From Pleodorina starrii (lineage: Eukaryota; Chlorophyta; Chlorophyceae; Chlamydomonadales; Volvocaceae): a stretch of 64,000 nt of DNA. Under the pieces are notes generated by a model. The model was not told the origin of the DNA. It did no database searches and saw nothing but the letters and a program-made list of their open reading frames with translations. The translations under genes were made by a program, and so were the position numbers. The first letter of the stretch is position 1, and every line of letters starts with the position of its first letter. The stretch is from positions 186,001-250,000 of the forward strand of contig BRXU01000007.1 in NCBI GenBank assembly GCA_030267565.1, written 5' to 3'. Shown here piece by piece: positions 1 through 10,900 of this stretch.

Positions 1-536
1 TTAGGGTTAAGGTAAAATGGCTATGACCATCGCCCAGGAAACATATCCTGGGTTCGCAAGCAGTAGTTGTAGCAGAATAAGCTTAGGTCCGCAAGCATCA
101 AAGCATGTATGCAAGCTAGGAACTAGAAATTGGCACGGATCTGTGGCCCCCCAAGCGAGAGTGACGCCGGCCTATGAAACACGAGCGGGTGGCGGATGGG
201 CCAAACAGTGGACACACACACACACATCGGCAAGGGGCCTACGGTAAGTGAATTACTTCCGGGACACCTGGGACGACTACGGTACTATCTGTGGACCCAT
301 CGTGCTGCCCTGGATGCTGGGCGGCCTCGGCAACTGGGCAGTGGGCACCCTACCCCTAGCTACTCCCATCCCCACCTTGTTGTACGGACCTTGGCGCGCT
401 CCTTGGCCATATAGGCAACGAATGTCTGGTAGAACTGCAGCGCGGTAACGGTGCAAATGTCTGTTGGAAGCGTACCTTGGAAGCGTACCTTGAGGCTCGC
501 TAGATGGCATCTCGTTGTTGGAGCCCCTGTCTTCGC
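1..536. other. Gene-less left edge, outside the inverted duplication
   Basis: No coding region is recognisable here. There is a short (AC)n run near 211-226 and a perfect 13-bp tandem duplication (GGAAGCGTACCTT at 466-478 and 479-491). The first bases resemble a telomeric repeat but no array follows. Similarity to the right arm begins only at about 537. Confidence 0.5.
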
Positions 537-1522
537 TCGGGAGCATCTGTGGGTGGCATTCCTGCAGCGATGCGTCATGAATGTGCGTGGGAGCCCTGGC
601 GGCGTTCAGTGCAATGGAGGTTGGCTGTCCATTTTTGGCAGCAGCCTGCCGGCAGCCAGGGGCCTCGGGTCCACGCAGAGGCTGGCGTGGGTTTGTAGGA
701 GTGAGCCGTTGGGCGGGTGGTTTCCTGCTTACTTCTTGGGCCAGCTTCATGGCTTCGCAACGTTCGGGGTGCCCCGCCGGGGTTGGGATGCTGAGGGGCC
801 CCGTCATTCATCCCATTCTCCGTGTGCTTGGGGATCAGCTTATTGTACCGTAATTGTGTGGGTCCCTCGCTTGCATTGTAGAGGCCCTCGGGAACTCGTG
901 CATTGCGTGTCTGGGTGGTAGGGCACGCGGGTGGGGGTTCTTTGTCTGGCCCCCGCAGCCTTTCTTATCCTGGTCGCTGTGGATGGGTAAATCGGATATT
1001 TCGTTGCCCGGGGTGGGCATGCTATTCATGCGCCACCCTGGGGCGCCACCCTGGGGGGTTCTGTCCTTCGGCGTTTCAGGTACTGGCCTTCTGAAAAGCA
1101 GCTTAGCTCAATCCACCTCGATATTTTAATCCGTGGATGTGGGTTAGCGTGCAGAATGGACAATATGACCCGCCTGCCTCCTAGGCGTCAGTTTTGGTGA
1201 CTCCCCTCGTTCTGCCTGCAACTTGACTGTCGTGAATTCATATGACTGCGCGTCCATCATGTATGCAAGACGTATGGGGGCCGGTCCTCGTTCGACGTGA
1301 CGGCCACCATGGAGCTGACCGTTAGTACCGCTGGCCATCTGACTGCTCAAACAGTGCAAGCCATGCGACACCGACGTTCGTGCATGATTAGATCTTCGTT
1401 TCGGCTTATAATGCATGTAAGATATCTTCGCGGAAGTTTGTTAGGGATAGACACCGAGCCGACTGTTTACATACACGACATATAACGCGGAACGATACTT
1501 CAGGCCTAATGCGGCTGTCCAA
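537..1522 (+). other. 5' flank of kinase copy 1 (duplicated)
   Basis: This stretch is shared with the right arm (50242-51218, inverted) and lies directly upstream of the kinase start. It probably includes the promoter and 5' UTR, but I cannot point to a TATA box or other element with confidence. Frames open here are not conserved between the arms. Confidence 0.4.
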
Positions 1523-4500
1523 ATGTGCTGCCTACGTAAGCGTGTAAGCGACAAACACGGCGGGGAGGCCCTGACACCGTTTTCCATCGGTTTACTGCTG
1601 CTTCTGGTTTTTCAGTCGTTTTCGCTTCTTGGCGCAAGCGTTGCGTCATGGAATCCTTCAGCATTTTTACAAGCTCCAGGCTGTCAGTCTTGGTCAACAG
1701 TTCCGGGCTTAGGCATCGCATCGGGCGTCACGTCCTGCGTCATCAGCCGAAACACCACCCTGCAGCGAGGCCAACCAGCAAAGCTGCCCCTATTGACGTG
1801 GATACAAGGCCAAGGAGCCGCGTGCTGCGTCCCAAACGGGGGTGAGGGTGGGGGCGGGTGCCAGGATGGCGCTCTGCAAAGCCCACCTCAGGTCTTGACA
1901 ACGCCACCCGAGCCTTCCAGTAGTTACTGGACACCCGTAGCACCAGCTGGAGGCCCGGACGTAAGCAGCCCGACTGTGACGCAGCTCCCGCAGCCAGTGC
2001 CAGGCCTTGCAGACCTCCCAACGCTGAACCTGGCCTCACTGTCAGGCATTTTCGTGGTCCCGGCCAACGGCAGCCTGGCGCTGTGCAACCTGCGTCTCGA
2101 GGGAACCATCCTGCCCTCAACTTACCCGCTGCCAGCTGCTTCTTTCCTGGCCCTGTCAGCCTTCAACCTGACCGCTGCCCTGGACCGTAGGGCACCGGGC
2201 CAGCCACCGCCCCTCCAGCTCGCCAACCTGGTCATTGTCACGCCCTCCTTTCCCGTGCTGTCACTCTACCAGGCGTTTGCATGTGGCCTCTCACCATCTC
2301 CGAACTTCACGGTGACACCCACGTCCCTAGTTGTGCACCGCTTCACCACGTCCACCGCCTACATTCAGAACGTCACCCTCACTTGCTCAACCACAGCTGC
2401 TGCAACATCGCCCTCGACAGCACCATTGCCGTTTCCGTCTTGCCTGGCTGTGAAAGCAGCCTCCGGTGGCGAGTTGCTCGGGGCGATCACGACAATTAAC
2501 AGCATGGCGGAGATAGCCAAAACTGAGTCAGGTTTGGTTCCATTGGTGGCATATTTCTTCCTGGAGGGCGACATCTCCCTACTGGAGACATCTGCCACAC
2601 AGCAGCGGAGCCCGCAGGTCATCGTCAGCACCGCGACATTCGTGCTCGCTGGCCGTCCGGACGGCACGACCGTCCTCGACCTGCACGGCACGGCCGACCT
2701 GATCGCAGTATCTGCCGGGGCCTCGGTGGAGCTGCGGCACCTGGTTCTGCGTAATGCACCGCTTGGGCCCCCGACTGAGGCCCTCTTGGCCTTTTTGCGC
2801 ATGTTCCTCTGGACCTTCAGCTTCCGCCGTCAAATTTATGGCTCTACACGCCAGACAACACTGACCGTCACCAACGTGACATTGGAGGTTCCCCGTGAGG
2901 AGCTGGCGCTGTGGTTTCACGACATACTGGGCCTAGACAAGGTACCGGAGGGCCTGCAGGCGGACCTTTGCGTGTGCAATGCGACCCGGTTCATGCACAC
3001 GGAGAAGGCTGAGGTGGGTGAAAGCCATTCTGCGTGGATGGGTGTGCGGGATACACTGCGGGCGATACGGGTGGTACTGGAGGCTCGTGTACAGCAGCTT
3101 GCTCGTGTAAGCGCATTGTGTTGCAAATGTGGGTTTGATCGTGTGCTCTACATACATGTGTCCTACATGCATGTGGCTGCAGGTCGAGGTCGCACAGGTG
3201 CCCGGCAGAGGCCCTTCGATGCTATGGAAGACCGGGAGCTCTCTGACGTCGTCCTACACGATCCGCAACATCTTGCTGACTCTGGACGATGGGGTGTCAT
3301 GGTGCAGCAGCAACAGTGGCGCACCGCTGCCGGTGACAGGCTCCCTGATGGCCCCTCTGGTCTCATCACCACCGACTGGCAATGGCTCCAGCAGCAGTGC
3401 AACTCAGCAACCAGCGGCAGAATGCAGTGGCCGTATCTGCTCCGTGATGTCACGCCCGTCGCTGTGCCTCTTGGTCCCGGAGGGCGTGTGTGGTTTGGCG
3501 GTGAACCTAGCCCGTGCTGATACCTTAGTTAGCGGCGCTGCAGGAAGCAGCATAAACGCCCCTACTGTGTCATCGGGACCCGTGGATTCTTGGACGCTGG
3601 AGCCTGACCTGTTGCGGAAAGACGTGGTCTACCTGAGAGTGGCAAGAAGCCTGGGCTTGGGCACTACCAGCTGGTTATGGTCCCCCGGGATGATCACGAG
3701 GCCCTCGACCCTAATGGGCAGCTTCACCATGCCCGTGGCACTTGACGTGGCCCTGCTGCCGGGGGCCGTTGTGCTGCCCAACACCACATCAGGCATCTTC
3801 AATGCCTCTCTTACCATCCGGGCCATCATCCTCGTGAACTTGCCTGCTGCGGGTGAATACTCCGTGTCCGTGCCTTCATTGCCGACTTCCCGTCCTCCAC
3901 AGCCGGCGATACCACCACCGCCGCCAGGGCCAGCAGCAGAGTTTGCTATGGCTCCGCAATCGTTGCCTTTACGGCGGCTCATGCAGCAGCGAGGCAGCCC
4001 GTGGGACAGCAGTGGCAGCAGCAGCATTGGTGGCACCGAGAGGGTGTGCCGACTCGCTGCTGGTGGGCGCGTACTCCAGCAGGAACTTGGCAATGGTGCT
4101 AGCACCAATCCAACAGACACGCTCACACGAGGCCTAGATCCCGCCATGACCAACTTCACATCCTGCCTGTGGACGATAAACTTCAATCGACGCGAAGCGT
4201 CAGCCCGGCAAAAGTTGCTGGCGTCACCTTCCAGCAATGGCTCTCTCGGTTCGACGATAGACCCACGCCGACCCATGGGTCTGCCGTACGTGTTCCTGGA
4301 CTCGGTCGTGGCGGTGATTCCGCAGCCGGAGCTGGATTTGCTGGTCTGGGTGTGGGCCACCAACTCAACGGATGCGGCAACAGCTCCGGGCCTGGCAGAC
4401 CAGCTTGTGCAGATGCTGGCTGCATCCCGTCTGTCATTGGAGTCTGCAGCAACAGTATCACGGGCCGCAGTTGAGAACATCACTGTCACAAGGTTAGTGT

Positions 4501-5246
4501 TTGACCAGCTCTGGTGGTGTGCACTGGAGGGCTATAACGTCACCTTCACTTCACAGCGGCCTCCACAGTTGGTTGGCAATGTATCGCTGTCAAGATTGCA
4601 GCTCACCTTACCTGTTGACTTCTCACAGCCCTTCACATCACTGGACCCACCACCTCCACCGCCACCACCGCTTCTGTCGCCTCCTGATCCACCACCATCG
4701 GCATCACCGCCTAAACAGCCCGTTCCACCTTCATCTCCAGCTCAGCTATCGCCCAGCCCGTTACATCACCCCCTGCCACCATCGGACCCCTCGGCTGGCC
4801 ATACAGAGGCGATCAAGCCGGAAGCTGTGACCGGAAGGGGCGGCCAGCCACGCACAAAGACGTCGAACTTCGTCAAAGTGGTGTGTGCTGCGACCGCAAC
4901 CGTTGCTGTCACTGCAGCCTTGACGCTGGCAATCCTGTTCACATTGAGACGAAAGCGGTGTCAGGGGAGCAAAAGCTCTGAAAATCATACACCATTAGCA
5001 AGGGGCTCCAAGACGGGTGATGACATGCAAGGTGGTGAGGCAGCCTCACTGGCTCACAGCCGCCAGAGCATGGATGCCCAGCAGCTGGAGGTCACCATCC
5101 CCAGCAGCACACATGCTGATCTTTCATCACATGGTGCACTGTTGGCTCTGCACAACGTCATGCACACACTAACACTTCGGGCCGCCGCCGGGGCACCCCA
5201 CACGGCTACCGAGGTCGATTCCTTGAAAGCCTGCGGGGCAGGGGAC

Positions 5247-5600
5247 TGTAAGCTTGCTTGCACGAACTTAACGCTATTTTAATAGTGTTATATTGGTCTC
5301 ACGTCCTGGCGGAGGAACGAGCCAATAAAGTACCTGTTACCTTTCCGTTAGCAGTTGTACTGCGGAATGGTACGCATCTGGAGTACGCATTAAGGCGTCG
5401 CTCTACGTGGAGACGACAGAGAATTACTCTTCAATGTTCTTACACGGTATCTGTTGATACCACCTACTGTGATATGTATCTTATCTATAACACGCTATTC
5501 GGTAAACAATCTACGCTTCCGCATAATAAGAACCGAACTCTAACCCGATCCTCGGTGAGTTACCTTAGAAAGATCCTGGGAAGACTAGTAGAGTCTTACA
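5247..5600 (+). repeat. 5' LTR (354 bp)
   Basis: Bounded by TGTAAGCTTG and GAGTCTTACA. By eye it is identical to the 3' LTR apart from four missing bases after position ~5377 (GGAATGG here, GGAATGCATGG in the 3' copy). It presumably carries the promoter of the element. Confidence 0.96.
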
Positions 5601-5602
5601 AG

Positions 5603-5616
5603 TGGTATCGAGTTCT
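5603..5616 (+). other. Candidate primer-binding site
   Basis: TGGTATCGAGTTC begins two bases after the 5' LTR. TGG followed by a tRNA-complementary stretch is the usual minus-strand primer site. It resembles, but does not equal, the initiator-Met type TGGTATCAGAGC. Matching it to an algal tRNA 3' end would confirm it. Confidence 0.6.
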
Positions 5617-6075
5617 AACTAAGGACTCATAGTAGTAGGATCGGCTGCGCTCTCGGCGGCGCCCCGAGCGGAAGCTTCGCTTCCCGCTTTGGCGGCAAGT
5701 GGCCCTGCCACTTGTAGCTACGCTTCCTTTGGAAGCTTGCTACCCGAGTAGCTGCGCCTTGGGCTGCGCTCTTCGCGAGCTGCGCCCCGGCTGCGCTCCT
5801 TGTGAGCTGCGCCTGTGCTCTTCGTGAGCCGCGCCTGGTGCCTGCTACGAAGCCTCGGCTTCTACGCATTTACGGCTGCCTTTATAACGGCGCATTTTGC
5901 GACGTTGGCTGAGAAGCTTTGCTTCCTCGCCGCCGCATCAGCGACTCGTAAAGCACTTCTAGCGACGGTCGCTTTTATCGCGCCATATAGCTAACATAAA
6001 AGCTATAGAGTATTGTTATCCGTCTGATTTTGCGATCTTGCTTCGACCTTCCGCGTCGTCTAGACCGCGGCCATC
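5617..6075 (+). other. Palindrome-rich retrotransposon leader
   Basis: No frame continues into gag. The stretch 5640-5850 is made of short nested inverted repeats, for example AAGTGG/CCACTT around 5697-5713 and repeated GGAAGCTT/GCTTCC blocks. This is consistent with a structured untranslated leader involved in packaging or initiation; the role is inferred. The gag AUG at 6076 sits in a GCCATCATGGC context. Confidence 0.5.
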
Positions 6076-7947
6076 ATGGCTAAAATCAGCACAAACCTCA
6101 AAAAACTCTGGCGCCAGATCATTCAACAAACTGCCGTTCTTAATGATGTGGCCCCTCCACAGACGAAGGGCCTCACGGCTGCGCAGCTGCGTGACGCGGC
6201 GACGGCCGTTGGCATCGACTCCCTTCCGAGCACTGCAGAGGAAGCGCAGGAGCGCGTCGACGCTCTGGAGACTTCCTTGTCTGCTAAGCAAATGGAGTCC
6301 AACACGCCTCCCATAACGCAGCAGCAGGTTGAGCAGTTGCTGCAACAGCAAAACCTAATGCAGCAAAAGCTTGCTCAGCTGCAGGAGGAGCATAACAACA
6401 CGAAGTCGGAACTCCACATCGCGAGGCAGCAAGCCGCGGATGCTGCGGCTGCCGCAATCGCGGTCGTAGCGCAAGCGCAAGCCGGCGCCAAGCGGGCGGC
6501 CACCGAGGACGCCGGCTCCAGCTCCGATGAGGACGACGCGGAAATGGAAGACGGCCAGGTGCAGAAGGAGGAGCTGCCGGCTTTTGGCGTGCAGCACGCG
6601 GCTCGGCGCGAGTCGCCCACCGTCCGCTTCGCGAAGACGCCGGAGGGCCAGCAGCAGCCGACTCAGCGCACCTTCGCTGATGCGCTGGCGGGTGCGGCCG
6701 GTCTCGCCGGAATGGCGGGTACCTCAGCGGCCGACCGGGAGCAGCCCCTGAAGGAGCACCTTCACGCGTGGGCGCACCAGCCTTTTGTACAGAAGTACGT
6801 CTGCTGCTTCGAGGCGCCGGGCCTCACCAACTCGGCGGCCATGTTCATAAACCACGAGCTGGCCAAGGGGAGTCATCCCCTCCTGACGACGCCTGAGCTG
6901 AAGCGCCTGTACGAGGGCATTGCTGAGTGGAAGCTCAGCCGACCGACGCCAGACTTCCTGGCGCCCATCCTCAACCAGGCCGGGGTAAGCAACCCGGAAC
7001 CACTGCGACCTAGTGTGGGAGGAGTCGAACACACCCAGGGCCAGGGTTCCCTTGCAGCGGGGCAGGAGGGCGTGGTGCCACATCCACACACGGGCTTGGT
7101 GCCACCGCCACCTCCTATCCCAACACCCACGGCAGGGACGGCCGCGCCATCGGGCCCCACACGTGAGGACCGCATTCCCTTCAAGCATTTCACGGGGGTC
7201 ATGGACAAACACATCACGTGTGTGCGGACCTGGTTCGATGTCCTGGTTACGTACTTGGTGATGCGTGGTGTCGACCCGGTGACACACTTCATCTTCCACC
7301 TAGCGGGTGACGCGCAGCAGTGGTGCATGGTGTACATGCGCGACTGGCGCGCAAAGGGACGCAACCCCACTGTCGAAGAGTTGCGCACCGATTTCCTCAT
7401 TCAGTGGGATCACCCGTACCGTGACACACCGGAAGACGCACGCAAGCGCCTGCATAACGGAGAAGTTAAGCAGACCAGCACCATCCAGGCATATGTCGCT
7501 TCGTACCGCCTCGTGATGCAACACGTGGGCGAAATGAGCATGTACGACCGCATTTCTTGGTTCAAAATGGGCCTGCAACCCGCGCTCAGGAAAAAAGTGG
7601 ATTTCCAGCCAGTGTCTGGTGCACCTTGGACTGATGTCGAGGCCCTCATCAAGTACACTCTGGGGGTGGCACTCGCGGAAAGCAAGTACACCACCACCAA
7701 ATCCGCTGACCTGAACGCTGCCCACTCTGATCCGCCCCGCTTGTCCGTGAAGGGTGGCATCCACAAGAACAACGGTGGCGGCGGTGGTGGCAACAACCGG
7801 CCATCCCAGGGCAAGGGCGGCAACAAGCGCGGCAACCACGGCGGAAAGCCCAAGAAGCGTGACGCGCACGGCGGCCGCAAGAAGGGGGACGCCGCCCAGC
7901 TGCAGGCGGAGTTGCAGGCCGTTTTCCAGAAGTACCAGTCCAAATAG
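6076..7947 (+). CDS. gag: Retrotransposon Gag
   Basis: A 623-residue Gag. The N-terminal third is Gln- and Ala-rich with a likely coiled coil (roughly residues 55-140), then an acidic patch. Roughly residues 360-560 form a Ty3/gypsy-type capsid domain with the WFDVLVTYL and AGDAQQWC blocks typical of the retrotransposon gag family. The C-terminus is a Gly/Lys/Arg-rich basic tail with no CCHC zinc knuckle, so nucleic-acid binding probably depends on the basic tail. It ends with UAG at 7945-7947, in the same frame as pol. The start is the first AUG after the leader. Confidence 0.9.
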   Translation: MAKISTNLKKLWRQIIQQTAVLNDVAPPQTKGLTAAQLRDAATAVGIDSLPSTAEEAQERVDALETSLSAKQMESNTPPITQQQVEQLLQQQNLMQQKLAQLQEEHNNTKSELHIARQQAADAAAAAIAVVAQAQAGAKRAATEDAGSSSDEDDAEMEDGQVQKEELPAFGVQHAARRESPTVRFAKTPEGQQQPTQRTFADALAGAAGLAGMAGTSAADREQPLKEHLHAWAHQPFVQKYVCCFEAPGLTNSAAMFINHELAKGSHPLLTTPELKRLYEGIAEWKLSRPTPDFLAPILNQAGVSNPEPLRPSVGGVEHTQGQGSLAAGQEGVVPHPHTGLVPPPPPIPTPTAGTAAPSGPTREDRIPFKHFTGVMDKHITCVRTWFDVLVTYLVMRGVDPVTHFIFHLAGDAQQWCMVYMRDWRAKGRNPTVEELRTDFLIQWDHPYRDTPEDARKRLHNGEVKQTSTIQAYVASYRLVMQHVGEMSMYDRISWFKMGLQPALRKKVDFQPVSGAPWTDVEALIKYTLGVALAESKYTTTKSADLNAAHSDPPRLSVKGGIHKNNGGGGGGNNRPSQGKGGNKRGNHGGKPKKRDAHGGRKKGDAAQLQAELQAVFQKYQSK

Positions 7948-10900
7948 GTGGTTGGCGCGTGGGCTGAGGGCGCGGCTGCAATGCCGCAAGAGCCTAACCT
8001 TTTCGCATGTCATAGCGGCCATGGGTGGACAGCTGAGGCAATTCATGGTGTCCTTGTTTCGGCACTTGCCTCTGGACCTGCCTCGGAGATTCCGGACGAT
8101 TCCAACGTAGCAGCGGCAGAAATGCCTGCTGTTGGTGAGTCAGGCCCAGCCATCGCGGCTGTCCAGCGGAATGGTGTTAGTGTGACTGAGAAGGCTGCCA
8201 GGTCGTCGTCGTTTTTACTGAACGCACCTGATCGCATGGTGGCTCCGTCCATTTTCACCAGACTGCAGACCTTGCTGGGTGTCGTATTTTCGTACGACGC
8301 CGCATGTAATCCCCACGGCACGAATGCTCTGTGCTCACGCTTTGCCACACCAGAAACGTTTTACTTGCAAAATGTCGCTGGTGAAGCCCTCTGGTGCTGT
8401 GTAGCACCCCAAAACGTGCGTTCCTATCAGCAGCACTACGAACGTTGCAAGCGCCAGGACCCACAGCACACGTGTGCACTGTTCGTGGTCCCCAAGTTCC
8501 CACACTTGACGCGCTACTTTCAACAGCTTCGCTACAAGCTCGTTGAAGAACTGCCAGCTGGTACTCAGTTGCTAGTATCAGCAAACGGCAAAGGTGGTGT
8601 TGGGCGCCTTCCTATGCCCCCAACCCCTTACCCCGTACAGCTGTGGTACGATTCTCCAGCAACCGTGGCGTCACTTCAGTCCTTCGACGGCAGTGACACT
8701 ACGCACTCCATGACGTTCGACTGCCTCGCTTCCTCGAAGCCGGCGACCGTACTAGTGGATAGCGGCGCCAACACGAAAGGCACCGCTGACGGGTTTGTTC
8801 CCAAGGCGTTCATTTCCGCTCTAGGGATCACAGCACAACCGTCCAACACAACCTCCGTTCGCCTCGCCGACGGGAAGCCACATCCGCTTCTCGGGGAAGT
8901 CAACATTCCCATCAAAATCGGCGCCTTCAGGGACTCAGTTCGCCTGTTGGTCATGAAGGATGGTATCGGCCCCGCCGGTATCATTCTCGGCACGGATTGG
9001 TTGAAACGTCGCAAGGCTCGCATGTGTTGGAACACGGATACCCTCACCTTGGTCAAAGGCAGCAGGTCAATCGTGTTGCGGCCTAAATACGCACAGGGGC
9101 TCTCGGAGCCGGCACGACTCATGAATTGGGTCACCGCCACCCTGTTTGCAGCGACGTCGGTCGACCTTCTGACTGCGAAACAAGCAGCCAAGTCGATCCG
9201 CAAGGGCGCGGACGCGTTCTTGATGCTCGTACGGCCTGAAACCGACGAGTACCCCGACGCTGGCGGGACAGCACAACCAACACCTGAGGTGGCAACGACT
9301 GCAGTCGGCGGGTCCGTTTCAGGACCACAGCCACCCGACCTGGTGCCCGATCACCAGCTGCAAGCACTCCTTTCGAAATACAAGGACGTCTTTGCAGAAA
9401 TTACAGGCATTCGCGAGCAGGACGAGGGTGTCGAGCACACCATTCCTCTTGTTCCCGGCGCGAATCCTCCAGCAAAACGCGCATATCGCCTGTCACCAGA
9501 CGAAAGGGCCGAGTGCAAACGGCAAATTGCCGACTTGCTGCAGAAGGGTTTCATCGAGCCTTCTAACTCTCCTTTCGGCGCGCCAGTAATTTTTGTCCGT
9601 AAACGAGACCCCGACTCTCCAACCGGATTCAAATTGCGCATGGTACTCGATTACCGTGAGCTCAACAAAATTACTGTTAAACGGCGTTATCCAATGCCGA
9701 ATATCCAGGAACTGTTCGATCAGCTTTCCGGCGCGCGCATCTTCAGCTCCATTGATCTCCAGTCTGGGTATCACCAACTGCGGATCACTAAAGAGGACAT
9801 TCCTAAAACGTCCTTCATCACACCCGAAGGGCAATTCGCCTTCAAGGTGTTGTGCTTTGGTTTAACCAACGCACCGGCCACTTTCCAAGCTACGATGAAC
9901 GCAATGTTTCGCGAACACCTCGGAAAGTTCGTCCTCGTTTATTTGGACGACTTGCTTGTGTTTTCCAAAACACCTGAGGAACATGTAGTACATCTCCAAA
10001 CCGTACTTACTATCCTCCAAAAGCAAGGGTTCAAGGCTAAGCTTACTAAGTGCGCCTTCAACAAGCCTGAGTTGAAGTTTCTTGGCCACATTGTGGGCAG
10101 AGACGGCCTTAAAGTGGATGAAAGTAAAATCCAAGTCATTCGTGACTGGCCGACGCCCACCAACCTGAAGCAGCTTCGCAGCTTCTTAGGTCTCGCCAAC
10201 TACTTTCGGCGATTCGTTCAGGGATATTCCTCCCTGGTGGCCCCGCTTACAGCTATCACGAGCGAAAAACGCGCCTGGCATTGGTGTGACGATTGCCAAA
10301 CAGCGTTTGATGGCGTCAAGCGTGCACTGATCAATGCGCCAGTTTTGGCCCTGTCTGACCTGAACAAACCCTTCGAAGTTTGGTCAGATGCTTCCATTTA
10401 CGGAACGGGAGCCGTCTTATTGCAAGACAACAGAGCAATTGCATACCTTTCTCACCGGTTCACGCCGGCAGAGCGCAATTACACAACCACCGACCAGGAG
10501 GCCTTGGGTGTCATTCACGCGTTACAAGAGTGGCGTTGCTATCTCGAGGGCGCGCCTGATGTGACAGTCGTGACTGACCACCAGCCCTTGACTTACCTGG
10601 ACTCACTGAAGGCTAACGGCTTGCTCTCACGCCGTCAAGCTCGGTGGATCTCGTTCCTACAGGACCAGAAAATACATTGGTCCTACAAGCCAGGCAGGAT
10701 CAACGTGGCCGACCCTCTTAGCCGCATTTATGAAGGGGCACCGGAGATGTCCACAGCGGACATATCTCAACCCCTGGGTCAGCCTATGGTCGCATTACTC
10801 TCTCGGTCTGCAATCAGTACTGATATCCGTAAGCGAATCAGCGCTGGTTACCGGTACGACTCATGGTTCCGGAACAAGACCAACGTAAAACGGTTGCAAA

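Noticed and set aside
1..12. Chromosome end (TTAGGGTTAAGG)
   Set aside because: Only one partial unit, no array, and the unit differs from TTTTAGGG.
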